DNA from: a virus
Virus record (IMG/VR): IMGVR_UViG_3300009060_000001
Span: 1 to 64,000 of that record
Reading direction: 5' to 3' (one strand)
DNA length: 64,000 bases
The translations under genes were made by a program, and so were the position numbers. How positions within the stretch are numbered: position 1 is the first letter of the stretch; every line of letters starts with the position of its first letter. The notes beneath the pieces are model-generated. The model was given only the letters and a program-made list of their open reading frames with translations. It was not told the DNA's origin and ran no database searches. Of this stretch, positions 56,208 to 63,607 are shown piece by piece.

Positions 56208-56525
56208 ATGGATACAATAACAAGAACAGACGTTTTAAATCATTTTGAAACGGCAATAACAGCAATTCGACAATTCCGGGAAAGCTGGCGCGGACGTTTT
56301 AGCCGTAGCATTTTAGGCAGCTTTAAAGATCTTGAATACAACATAGATCAAGAGCTCCAGATGATCGACTATTTAACCGTACACCCATCCAGCAGCTTCA
56401 CCAATGATGATTGGGCTCTTTTTGATAAGCTTACATTAATCATTGATGAAGATCTGGAGCAGCTGCGACACCAGCGAATAAAACCGGCAAAGATAACCCT
56501 CACTAATCAATACAATAACTTTTAA
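56208..56525 (+). CDS. Hypothetical protein behind promoter cassette 1
   Basis: 105 residues from the ATG after TTAGGTGCTAAAC; a GTG inside the motif (56199) is rejected as start. Mostly helical, with a basic patch SWRGRFSRSILGSF and acidic helix WALFDKLTLIIDEDLEQL. Not recognised. First of the accessory block, so expected to be expressed early. Confidence 0.6.
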   Translation: MDTITRTDVLNHFETAITAIRQFRESWRGRFSRSILGSFKDLEYNIDQELQMIDYLTVHPSSSFTNDDWALFDKLTLIIDEDLEQLRHQRIKPAKITLTNQYNNF

Positions 56526-56542
56526 CCTTTTAGGTGCTAAAT

Positions 56543-57226
56543 ATGAATGAACGAATCGAAAAACTAAAGAAGAAACAAGCCGAAGAACTGGCCAAGGCCG
56601 AAGCCGAAGAATCAGCGCGCAAGCTGATCCCGGAAAAATACTTGTCCACATTCTTGCAATACCGGAGCAAAAAACTGGCAGAGTTTGGCGCGACCTACCG
56701 ACCGGAAAACATTTCGAACGCTATGGCGCTGCTGGATCTATTCGACAAAGAGCCAACCAGCTCGGTACTAGCTAAGGGGACGTTTACCGGATTTCGGGAA
56801 AAGTCTATTGCCGAAGCGGACGAAAGCATGAACGAAATTACCAATATTGTGCCGTTCTGGATCAAGGTGGATGAGTCCCCACATTCGCACGATGCTAATA
56901 TTGTTTTTAACTATCCGATCACATCCGGCATTGTTGGCATAAGCATAGAGCTCCCATCTCATTTACTGCGCAAATTAGTACAGGTAACGTTTAAGCGCGT
57001 AGATTTTCGCGGTGGGTATCGTTTTGATAATGTGCGCGCACACGTTTTAGATCCGGCACAAGTCTTATACGATGGCTCTGAATCCGTAGCCAATGCAGCA
57101 AGCCCCATAAAATGGGGTAGAGGTGGCAACGAGTACGTAAATGACTATACATTTTACTGGCTGCCAACCGGAGTAGAACCGGCAAGTTGGTACGAAGTTT
57201 TAAAAAGCTTATTGCGCAAAGTTTAG
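56543..57226 (+). CDS. Hypothetical accessory protein
   Basis: 227 residues from the ATG after TTAGGTGCTAAAT. N-terminal charged helix (NERIEKLKKKQAEELAKAEA), then a mixed domain with SSVLAKGTFTGF and beta-rich sections SGIVGISIELPSHLLRKLVQ. No family recognised. It lies 17 bases after the preceding gene; no promoter of the cassette type precedes it. Confidence 0.55.
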   Translation: MNERIEKLKKKQAEELAKAEAEESARKLIPEKYLSTFLQYRSKKLAEFGATYRPENISNAMALLDLFDKEPTSSVLAKGTFTGFREKSIAEADESMNEITNIVPFWIKVDESPHSHDANIVFNYPITSGIVGISIELPSHLLRKLVQVTFKRVDFRGGYRFDNVRAHVLDPAQVLYDGSESVANAASPIKWGRGGNEYVNDYTFYWLPTGVEPASWYEVLKSLLRKV

Positions 57227-57312
57227 CGCCTATAACCTGTGGCCGGGATGTTGATCCGTTCCGGCTTCTTCTCTCAACTTAACCCACAACCATAAAAAAA
57301 ATAGGTGCTAAT

Positions 57313-57783
57313 ATGTTCACTTACCACGCTAGAGGAGTTAAACACGAACGCGACAGCGAAGGCAATAAGCTGGATCACATCCAGCAAATTACCAACGACA
57401 GCGAAACCCCGGAATTTTGGAGCGTTTACCGGCGGAACCCGGACGATCCCACATCAACGCGCTGTATTGCTGATTTCTTTGGAGATGATATGGAACGCAA
57501 TGCAAAAGATTTTGAGCTGCTAAAAAATGACTGTCCGGCAGCCGATAGAATAGCCGTTCTTATTACGCGCATAAATGCCGTAAAAAATACGTGGCTGGAA
57601 GTTTATAAAGTTCCGCGCGCTGGCTGCAAGATCGAAGGCGGAAAGCGCGCGACCGCTATTTTTGTCAACGGCAAAAAATTAGATAGCCAACTGGCAGCCA
57701 TTCAATACGTTCATCAGGTTTTTGGTGTAGCGTATGCCAAAGATTTGAAAGCTGCTTTTAAAACCCAATACTGGCCAGTTTAA
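57313..57783 (+). CDS. Hypothetical accessory protein
   Basis: 156 residues, after the 9/10 motif ATAGGTGCTAAT. Contains RNPDDPTSTRCIADFFGDDM and TRINAVKNTWLEVYKVPRAG. Some positions recall small DUFs of Bacteroidota phages but none is identified. It is followed by a small membrane protein gene. Confidence 0.55.
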   Translation: MFTYHARGVKHERDSEGNKLDHIQQITNDSETPEFWSVYRRNPDDPTSTRCIADFFGDDMERNAKDFELLKNDCPAADRIAVLITRINAVKNTWLEVYKVPRAGCKIEGGKRATAIFVNGKKLDSQLAAIQYVHQVFGVAYAKDLKAAFKTQYWPV

Positions 57784-57806
57784 TTTTAATCTTAGGTGCT
57801 AACCTT

Positions 57807-57971
57807 ATGGATGCTATTATTGTATTATCAATCGGAACGCTGGCATGTTTTATAGGAGCATGGAGAACAGAGGACCAAAACAATAGAGATATTTATCTCA
57901 TTTGTGCCATTGTTTTCCTGTTCATTATTGCCAGTCATGCCATGTTTAACCCTTACTTACAACTTAAATAA
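57807..57971 (+). CDS. 54-residue two-helix membrane protein
   Basis: Begins after TTAGGTGCTAACCTT. Hydrophobic segments IIVLSIGTLACFIGAW (about 4-19) and IYLICAIVFLFIIASH (about 29-44) separated by a charged turn TEDQNNRD. The length is below usual gene-calling limits, but the motif, the membrane profile and the 7-base gap to the next gene all support it. Possible envelope or exclusion function; unknown. Confidence 0.6.
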   Translation: MDAIIVLSIGTLACFIGAWRTEDQNNRDIYLICAIVFLFIIASHAMFNPYLQLK

Positions 57972-57978
57972 GCCAACT

Positions 57979-58347
57979 ATGAAAACCATCGAACAAAAAA
58001 CAATCGGGCCGGATCAATTTAACGAAAGGCTAGCCAATGTAAATCGTTACTGGAATAACATCGAAAAACGTGGGGAAGCCAAGAACCAGGCAAGCGAAGA
58101 ATTAAAAGAAAAATGCCGTTTCATCTTCGTGCGCGATGATGGTTGGAGTATTGCCAGCGCTGCATATTATCCAGCGCTCCAGCTCTGGCCAGATGATTGG
58201 GAAATTATTTACACGCTGCGCAAACCTCACCAAACATTAGAGGGCAATTCCAAGCGCTCAAAATGGACCGGAACAAAACGGCAATTCATGGACAACATGA
58301 GCGATGCCAGCGGTCGCGTATTTAGCGATGCAGATCCCGGACTCTAA
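57979..58347 (+). CDS. Hypothetical accessory protein
   Basis: 122 residues from the ATG at 57979; an upstream GTG reading overlaps the membrane gene and is rejected. Contains KCRFIFVRDDGWSIASAAYY and a basic C-terminus ending FSDADPGL. Lacks the TTAGGTGCTA motif, so it may be translated by coupling to the 54-residue gene. Not recognised. A strong terminator follows. Confidence 0.55.
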   Translation: MKTIEQKTIGPDQFNERLANVNRYWNNIEKRGEAKNQASEELKEKCRFIFVRDDGWSIASAAYYPALQLWPDDWEIIYTLRKPHQTLEGNSKRSKWTGTKRQFMDNMSDASGRVFSDADPGL

Positions 58348-58374
58348 TCAACGGTAGTAAACCCCGGAAGGATC

Positions 58375-58409
58375 GAGCTGGCCAGTTTAACCGCTGGCTG
58401 GCTCTTTTT
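58375..58409 (+). terminator. Terminator between accessory operons
   Basis: GAGCTGGCCAG pairs with CTGGCTGGCTC (11 pairs, two G-T) around an 8-base loop, followed by TTTTTAT. Promoter cassette 2 begins 14 bases further, so this separates two transcription units. Confidence 0.85.
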
Positions 58410-58422
58410 ATAAACAAACTTA

Positions 58423-58451
58423 TTGATTTAAAGGACATATTTATTTATATA
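58423..58451 (+). promoter_or_regulatory. Promoter cassette 2
   Basis: TTGATT (58423-58428), 17 bases (TAAAGGACATATTTATT), TATATA (58446-58451). Nearly identical to cassette 1 from the AAACTTATTGATT upstream box to TATATA. TTAGGTGCTA is at 58476 and overlaps the ATG at 58485. Confidence 0.8.
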
Positions 58452-58484
58452 CAAGTACTGAAACATTAATTAATCTTAGGTGCT

Positions 58485-59015
58485 ATGACTGATTTTATTA
58501 TTTCGCTGCAAGTTGCAGACGATTCATTTCAAGAACTGGACACAAAAGCACACAAAAACAGCGCTGGCCATGTAACCGGATCAATGGTTTTACAGAATGC
58601 TATTAGCAGGGCCGTTGAAGATACTGGCGTATCGGTTGGCTACCTTAGTATGAAGATGCTAGCCACCGTTAAGCGCGATGATCCAGAGCTAAGAATAAAC
58701 TGCGAAGCCCTAGCCGAGCACATCCCGATAAAAGGGAACGCGCTGGCTTCTGGCGATGATGAGCTGGACAGACGAACCGAACAGCTTATTCAGGAGCAGC
58801 TGGAAGCCGGAAATATTTGGGCATGGTGTACGGTTGAAGTATCAGTAGAATGGAACGGGATCGAATCCGAAGAAGAATATTTAGGATGCTGTTCGTATAA
58901 ATCCCGAAGCGATTTCGCGGAAAATTCTGGCTATTATGAGGACATGGTAAGTACATGCCTTGACAATCTTAATAAAAAACTGGCGGATCTCCGCCGGAAA
59001 TCCCTGGAAGTATGA
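58485..59015 (+). CDS. Hypothetical accessory protein
   Basis: 176 residues, start inside TTAGGTGCTATG. Two sequence blocks, HVTGSMVLQNAISRAVEDTG and the cysteine-containing YLGCCSYKSRSDFAENSG, are separated by a variable acidic region. The last codons overlap the methyltransferase start by four bases. Family not recognised. Confidence 0.55.
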   Translation: MTDFIISLQVADDSFQELDTKAHKNSAGHVTGSMVLQNAISRAVEDTGVSVGYLSMKMLATVKRDDPELRINCEALAEHIPIKGNALASGDDELDRRTEQLIQEQLEAGNIWAWCTVEVSVEWNGIESEEEYLGCCSYKSRSDFAENSGYYEDMVSTCLDNLNKKLADLRRKSLEV

Positions 59016-59836
59016 ACAGCTTAATATCTCTTTACGATGCAAGTGGCAACTGGCCGGAACCGTTCGCGCGTTCCGGCTGGATTGTCCATCAACTAGATCT
59101 AAAATTAGGCTATGATGTTTTAGATTTTGATACCGCACAGCGATGCCTTGAAACCTTTGGCGATGTGGATGGAATTCTGGCAGCTCCAGAGTGCCGAGTC
59201 TTTACCAATTCAAGCGCATGGAAATGGCCAGACTATAACCGCGATGGTGAAACCGAAGCATCGTTGCAGCTGGTCCGGCAAGTGCAGCGCTTTGCAGAAC
59301 TCTTTAAGCCTACGGATTTCGATTATTACCGCGAATCCGGGAAGCCGTTCTTTTGGGCGCTGGAGAACCCACCCGGACGATTGCCTAAGCTGGTCCCGGG
59401 ATTGGGGGAAGCTTTTTTCTTTCATCCTTGGGAGTATGCCGGTTATCTGGATCACAGTGAAGAAGATCTGGCTCGACTGGAGCAGCTTCGAAATACTCCA
59501 GTAAAAGATATTACTTGGGAGGATGCCGAATTTGTGCTTGATTGCAACGCCTATACCAAACATACCGGCATTTGGGGGGAATTCTGTAGGCACATCCCAA
59601 AGAAACCCATTCTGCCGGTGAAGTGCTGCCCATCCGGTAGCCCTATGCAAATGCTTGGGGGCAACAGAGAGCGCACGAAAGAAATTAGAAGCAGGACACC
59701 GCTGGGGTTTGCCCGAGCGTTCTACGAAGCAAATAAAGACTATCAAGCGCCATTGTCCCGGGACAAACAGACTGGCCTATTCGGGACTGGCGACAAAAGC
59801 GAAGATGATCCAATGGCCTGGATCATGCGAGATTAA
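59012..59836 (+). CDS. DNA cytosine methyltransferase-like protein
   Basis: 274 residues. SLYDASGNWPEPFARSGW resembles the SAM-binding motif I of C5 methyltransferases (LFxGxG), followed by HQLDLKLGYDVLDF (motif II region) and ILAAPECRVFTNSS, where the usual PPC catalytic loop reads PEC. WALENPPGRL matches the ENP motif IV. The target-recognition domain is small. It also contains KQTGLFG. Whether it methylates DNA is uncertain given the altered loop. It overlaps the preceding gene by four bases. Confidence 0.65.
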   Translation: MNSLISLYDASGNWPEPFARSGWIVHQLDLKLGYDVLDFDTAQRCLETFGDVDGILAAPECRVFTNSSAWKWPDYNRDGETEASLQLVRQVQRFAELFKPTDFDYYRESGKPFFWALENPPGRLPKLVPGLGEAFFFHPWEYAGYLDHSEEDLARLEQLRNTPVKDITWEDAEFVLDCNAYTKHTGIWGEFCRHIPKKPILPVKCCPSGSPMQMLGGNRERTKEIRSRTPLGFARAFYEANKDYQAPLSRDKQTGLFGTGDKSEDDPMAWIMRD

Positions 59837-59844
59837 GAAACTTA

Positions 59845-59873
59845 TTGATGATATAAAGTTATTTCTTTATAAT
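59845..59873 (+). promoter_or_regulatory. Promoter cassette 3
   Basis: TTGATG (59845-59850), 17 bases, perfect TATAAT (59868-59873). The upstream AAACTTATTGATG is conserved with the other two cassettes, the spacer less so. TTAGGTGCTA at 59896, ATG at 59908. Confidence 0.75.
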
Positions 59874-59907
59874 ACCCTTTCACGTTAACAAATTCTTAGG
59901 TGCTACT

Positions 59908-60144
59908 ATGAATAAAACAAAGAAGCTTCGCGAACTGGAGCAAAAGCATATCAGTAAAGGTACGCCAGTAATGATCCGGGCCCCTGAATCTATGCGCGTA
60001 TCCAAGTTTAATGGCCGTAAAGGAGAAATTAAGCGGATTAAATGCGGTTACAATCCCATTCCCGAGATAGAGCTAGAAGATGGGACACAGTTAGCCGTAG
60101 AATTGAAGTACTTAGTCATACCACAACAAACTAACCTATTTTAA
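59908..60144 (+). CDS. Small KOW-like protein with QTNLF tail
   Basis: 78 residues. Core GTPVMIRAPESMRVSKFNGR, GEIKRI and the EIELEDGTQLAVELKYLVI strand pattern looks like an SH3/KOW fold for nucleic-acid or ribosomal contacts. The C-terminus is QQTNLF, a sliding-clamp-type peptide. It is first after promoter cassette 3 and is followed by a 99-residue gene with no gap beyond two bases. Confidence 0.6.
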   Translation: MNKTKKLRELEQKHISKGTPVMIRAPESMRVSKFNGRKGEIKRIKCGYNPIPEIELEDGTQLAVELKYLVIPQQTNLF

Positions 60145-60146
60145 TT

Positions 60147-60446
60147 ATGCCTGCTACAAGAGCTTTAAAAGGAACCGTAGCCCTAGAAATGGCTGTCAGT
60201 ATTGAAGAACAAGCGCAGCGCGCTGGAATCCCGATGCGTAAGGTAGCCCAAACGATGAGCAAAAATATAAATGATCTGGATGAACTTTTTGAGGATGGCG
60301 GACACGTTCGATGCGTTCATTTTATGGATATTGGAGATCAAAAATATGCCAGGCAATTTGGAGAAATCGAATCACCGGATTGGGAAATTGCCAGATTCGA
60401 AGTTAAAGATTTAGCTGTTGAGCTGCTGGAATTGAAATATTTGTAA
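60147..60446 (+). CDS. Hypothetical protein
   Basis: 99 residues, helical start (RALKGTVALEMAVSIEEQAQ) and a C-terminal beta part (ARFEVKDLAVELLELKYL). It is coupled to the KOW-like gene. No motif precedes it. Not recognised. Confidence 0.55.
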   Translation: MPATRALKGTVALEMAVSIEEQAQRAGIPMRKVAQTMSKNINDLDELFEDGGHVRCVHFMDIGDQKYARQFGEIESPDWEIARFEVKDLAVELLELKYL

Positions 60447-60478
60447 AGATCCTACCTTAGAAGTCCTAACGTAATCGT

Positions 60479-60510
60479 AGCTGGTCTGCTGATTCGGGCC
60501 AGCTTCCTTT
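60479..60510 (+). terminator. Terminator before next motif gene
   Basis: AGCTGG and CCAGCT arms (60479-60484, 60499-60504) around a 14-base loop, followed by TCCTTTTC. Moderate. AGTCCTAACG lies just before it (60462). Confidence 0.6.
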
Positions 60511-60541
60511 TCACTATAACCGAAACCTAATCTTAGGTGCT

Positions 60542-60970
60542 ATGATTAAACTAACCGAAGCGCGACCGCGCGAAATCCTCATGTACTTAGAGCTGGAGCA
60601 TGGCGGACAAACCTACGAAATCGAGTGCGAAGTTGATGCCGAAATGGGAATCGTCAACCGCGTAAGCGAAATAAATGGAAACGAGCTGCCAGATTTGGCC
60701 GTAGAGCGCGCAAAAAGATATATACAACACTGCAACTGGAGCTTTGAAGCATCGGGCGAACGCGATCCCTTTCCGATTCCCATCGATGTAGTTGTGGCCA
60801 TTAAAGGAGGAACATTTCACGAACTTTGGACCAACCGTTCTAACGTCAATATTCACAAAATTGATATTGATAAGGACAGCGAAGATCCGGTACTGTATCA
60901 AAAGGTAAAAGCCGAAACTATTGGCAATCCCATGAAGATGGTTCAAAAATATCAATCCGAATTTAAATAA
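60542..60970 (+). CDS. Hypothetical protein
   Basis: 142 residues starting within TTAGGTGCTATG. Contains HGGQTYEIECEVDAEMGIVN and KRYIQHCNWSFEASG. Its YEIECEVD strand resembles one in the following protein (FDVEFEGEDYKI), so the two may be distant relatives. No promoter of the cassette type precedes it. Confidence 0.55.
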   Translation: MIKLTEARPREILMYLELEHGGQTYEIECEVDAEMGIVNRVSEINGNELPDLAVERAKRYIQHCNWSFEASGERDPFPIPIDVVVAIKGGTFHELWTNRSNVNIHKIDIDKDSEDPVLYQKVKAETIGNPMKMVQKYQSEFK

Positions 60971-60978
60971 CTCTTATT

Positions 60979-61467
60979 ATGAATCTTTCCGATGCTAAAG
61001 AACTGGCCAAGGGCGATACTGTGTATATGACAGTAAGCCAGGCAGAAAACAATTATGGGCTGCGCTATGTAGGGCAGCCGTTAACCGTTTCCCATATTGC
61101 AACCAACAGCGATCAACATCCGGGATATGATGAAGCAACCGGCGGAATCCTGTTTTATTTTGAAGAACTTGAATTCTCTTTATACGAATGGGAGATTCAG
61201 CTGGATGATCCGGATGTGGTTTATGGATTCAAAGCAAAGTTGGAGCGTTCGGATTTTCACGAAGTAAGTTTATTTTTCGATGTGGAATTCGAAGGCGAAG
61301 ATTACAAGATCTGGATTTTATACGATCTGGAGCAGCGCGCTATTGTGCAAATGACAGAGCAAGCGCATAGCAGAGATATTTCTGATATGCTGGCTGCGCG
61401 TTTAGAGGACCGCGTAACCAACAAACTGAAATTCCATACATCAATTGAAGATAATGGATCAGCTTAG
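60979..61467 (+). CDS. Hypothetical protein
   Basis: 162 residues, beta-rich, with FDVEFEGEDYKIWILYDLEQ and a C-terminal helix. Its end overlaps the PAPS reductase-like start (ATG at 61454 is within it). Not recognised. Confidence 0.55.
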   Translation: MNLSDAKELAKGDTVYMTVSQAENNYGLRYVGQPLTVSHIATNSDQHPGYDEATGGILFYFEELEFSLYEWEIQLDDPDVVYGFKAKLERSDFHEVSLFFDVEFEGEDYKIWILYDLEQRAIVQMTEQAHSRDISDMLAARLEDRVTNKLKFHTSIEDNGSA

Positions 61468-62476
61468 TTTTTTTGATTTAGATAAACAGGCACAACAGCA
61501 AGAAATCATTTCCAACCTGGAGAGCTACGATTATTTTATCGTAGCTTATTCAGGGGGGAAAGATTCTACGGCTGCATTCCTGCATCTGTTAGAGCTGGGC
61601 GTTGATCCAGACAAGATCGAGCTGTGGCATCACGATGTTGATGGGCGCGATAGTCCCCGGCTTTTTGACTGGCCATGTACGGATGCGTATTGTAGGGCGT
61701 TCGCGGATGCGTTCGATGTGGATCTATATTATTCCTGGAAGCCTGGAGGAATGGAAGCCGAGATGAACCGCGAGAATCAAAAGAGCATTCCTACAAAATT
61801 TGAAAGCCCTAAAGGACTGCAAACGGCTGGGGGTGGAAAAGGAAAATCAAAGACTGTAAAGAAATTTCCAGCTGTGGGAGCCATAACCGATGGGCGCTGG
61901 TGCAGTGCGATCCTAAAAATAGATGTTTCGCGTGTGGCCATTAATAACCAAGACCGCTTTATAGGCAAAAGGGTGTTGTTTATTACTGGCGAGCGCGCCG
62001 AAGAATCTGCCAACCGGGCCAAGTATAATCCCATCGAAGTGCATCATACCGATAACCGCGATGGAAAGCGAAGAATCCGGCATGTGGATCATTGGCGACC
62101 GGTGCTGTATTGGGATGAAATGGATGTATGGGAAATCATTGGCCAGTATAACGTAAATGTGCATCCGGCTTATCATTTGGGGATCAACCGGGTAAGCTGT
62201 GCATGGTGCATCTTTGCCAGTCCTGATCAACTGGCCACTGTTAACCTGGTACTGCCAGAGCAAGGCGTAAAGATCCGCCGGTACGAGATAGATTTCAATC
62301 ACACGATCCGGAAAGATCAAACCCTGGAGGAAACCTTGGCCAAGGGCCAGCCGTTCGAAGATGCAACGCCGGAGCTTATCGAAGCAGCTAAGAGCGAAGA
62401 ATTTAATCAATGTATCATCTTAGATAACTGGAAAATGCCAGCTGGAGCCTTTGGGGATGCAGCTGGCCCAACTTGA
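61454..62476 (+). CDS. PAPS reductase / DndC-like PP-loop ATPase
   Basis: 340 residues from ATG at 61454 (a TTG at 61445 is rejected). N-terminus MDQLSFFDLD carries a clamp-type QLSFF peptide. PP-loop SGGKDST at 33-39 is complete, and HHDVDGRD and GRWCSAILKI follow. C-terminal cysteine cluster SCAWCIF is present. This family activates sulfate- or nucleobase-type substrates by adenylation. Phage members may take part in sulfur or base modification of DNA, which would fit the nearby methyltransferase. The reaction here is not established. Confidence 0.8.
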   Translation: MDQLSFFDLDKQAQQQEIISNLESYDYFIVAYSGGKDSTAAFLHLLELGVDPDKIELWHHDVDGRDSPRLFDWPCTDAYCRAFADAFDVDLYYSWKPGGMEAEMNRENQKSIPTKFESPKGLQTAGGGKGKSKTVKKFPAVGAITDGRWCSAILKIDVSRVAINNQDRFIGKRVLFITGERAEESANRAKYNPIEVHHTDNRDGKRRIRHVDHWRPVLYWDEMDVWEIIGQYNVNVHPAYHLGINRVSCAWCIFASPDQLATVNLVLPEQGVKIRRYEIDFNHTIRKDQTLEETLAKGQPFEDATPELIEAAKSEEFNQCIILDNWKMPAGAFGDAAGPT

Positions 62477-62494
62477 AATCAACCACTGATACCA

Positions 62495-62782
62495 ATGAAA
62501 GAACTAACTAAAAAAATGTACGAGAATCGGGATCACATTGCGGAAGCCCTGGGCAACCGGGACGATTATTTTGTCCATCAGCAAGATGAGAATATCATCC
62601 TTGTTAGAAACCATAAAGATTTAGTTGGACCTATGGATCAGTCCATCGACTGGACAGTAATTCTAATCGAAGGGGGGATCTGGCAATACAACTTTACCAA
62701 TAAATCAGTGAGCGAAAATTCAAAGTACGTGCCGGTACAGGATGCAATCAAGAAAATTCTAACAGATGCTAACTTAAATTAA
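62495..62782 (+). CDS. Hypothetical protein
   Basis: 95 residues. EALGNRDDYFVHQQDENIIL then WTVILIEGGIWQYNF. Globular, family unknown. No Shine-Dalgarno; leader ACCACTGATACCA precedes ATG and resembles the ACTACCGATACC leader of 63374. Confidence 0.5.
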   Translation: MKELTKKMYENRDHIAEALGNRDDYFVHQQDENIILVRNHKDLVGPMDQSIDWTVILIEGGIWQYNFTNKSVSENSKYVPVQDAIKKILTDANLN

Positions 62783-62808
62783 TCCTAAAATAAAAGAGCT
62801 CTAACCCA

Positions 62809-63081
62809 ATGGCAGTTACCGAATCAACCAAAGCATTGAAGTACGTTACAACGTGCTTGCACTCAACCTTACTTAAACTGGCCTACCCGGAGCATTCCAA
62901 CAATCCCAAGACGCTTGTGAAGCAGAATATATCTGAAATCGAGCGCTGCCTGGAAACCATCAAAGAAGAAGATGAAGTTAATGAGATGGTATGGCCAATC
63001 CTGGAGGATCTGAAAGCCGTAGCCGAACGATCCTGGGATATTCGCAACGGTGAAGACCCGGAGCAATCGAATTTATTTTAA
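62809..63081 (+). CDS. Hypothetical protein with QSNLF tail
   Basis: 90 residues, helical (TTCLHSTLLKLAYPEHSNNP, then RCLETIKEEDEVNEM). Ends GEDPEQSNLF, the same clamp-type ending as the KOW-like protein. Not recognised. Confidence 0.55.
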   Translation: MAVTESTKALKYVTTCLHSTLLKLAYPEHSNNPKTLVKQNISEIERCLETIKEEDEVNEMVWPILEDLKAVAERSWDIRNGEDPEQSNLF

Positions 63082-63104
63082 TCTCAACCAACCAAATAAA
63101 TACA

Positions 63105-63362
63105 ATGAGTAAATCTCAAATGGGAGCATTCGTTCAATTCTGTGGCCACAACGGCGGATTTGTCGCTGACATCTTCGAAGTTGAGGGCGCTAATGTAGTT
63201 GTAGCTAATGAAAAGGTTACTCCGAATAATATTCTTCGTCCGGGCGATGAAGAATATAAAGAACCAACACATCATCTTTCCGATTTTCCGGAAGCCGGAG
63301 TATGGAAGCAACACAAAGGCTTCTTTGTCGTCCCGAAAGATCAAGTAAAACAGCTAAATTAA
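63105..63362 (+). CDS. Hypothetical protein
   Basis: 85 residues. GAFVQFCGHNGGFVADIFEV then VVVANEKVTPNNILRPGDEE. Small beta-barrel-like composition; not recognised. Confidence 0.5.
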   Translation: MSKSQMGAFVQFCGHNGGFVADIFEVEGANVVVANEKVTPNNILRPGDEEYKEPTHHLSDFPEAGVWKQHKGFFVVPKDQVKQLN

Positions 63363-63373
63363 CTACCGATACC

Positions 63374-63571
63374 ATGAACAATTCTGCAAAAATAGAATCC
63401 TTAGAGGATGCCGACACTAAAATCAGGGATGTAAGGAGCGAAGTTAGAAAGCTGGAAAAGAAGGATGAGTTAAATATCCATGAGCAAAACCGGCTGATAA
63501 ATTGCAAGTACTACCTTAGCAAAGCCCTAAACAATCTCAATCAGGCAATTAGCTATTTATCTAATCAATAA
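63374..63571 (+). CDS. Small coiled-coil protein
   Basis: 65 residues from the ATG at 63374 (an upstream reading from 63302 overlaps the previous gene and is rejected). Mostly one charged helix (DADTKIRDVRSEVRKLEKKD). Not recognised. Confidence 0.5.
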   Translation: MNNSAKIESLEDADTKIRDVRSEVRKLEKKDELNIHEQNRLINCKYYLSKALNNLNQAISYLSNQ

Positions 63572-63607
63572 ATAAACTTAACTCCACTTCAATAAATCTA
63601 CAGTACA

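Larger units (their letters stand above)
56195..60542 (+). repeat. Dispersed start-codon motif TTAGGTGCTA
   Basis: Exact copies at 56195, 56530, 57792, 58476, 59896 and 60533, and a 9/10 copy (ATAGGTGCTA) at 57301, each immediately before a plus-strand start codon. The gap from AGGTG to ATG is 6, 6, 5, 8, 2, 5 and 2 bases in coordinate order. AGGTG could pair with the 16S anti-Shine-Dalgarno, but the flanking TTA and CTA are also fixed and two copies sit too close to ATG for a usual Shine-Dalgarno. An extra exact copy is at 14369 and an 8/10 copy at 53316. No minus-strand copy was seen. Confidence 0.85.
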
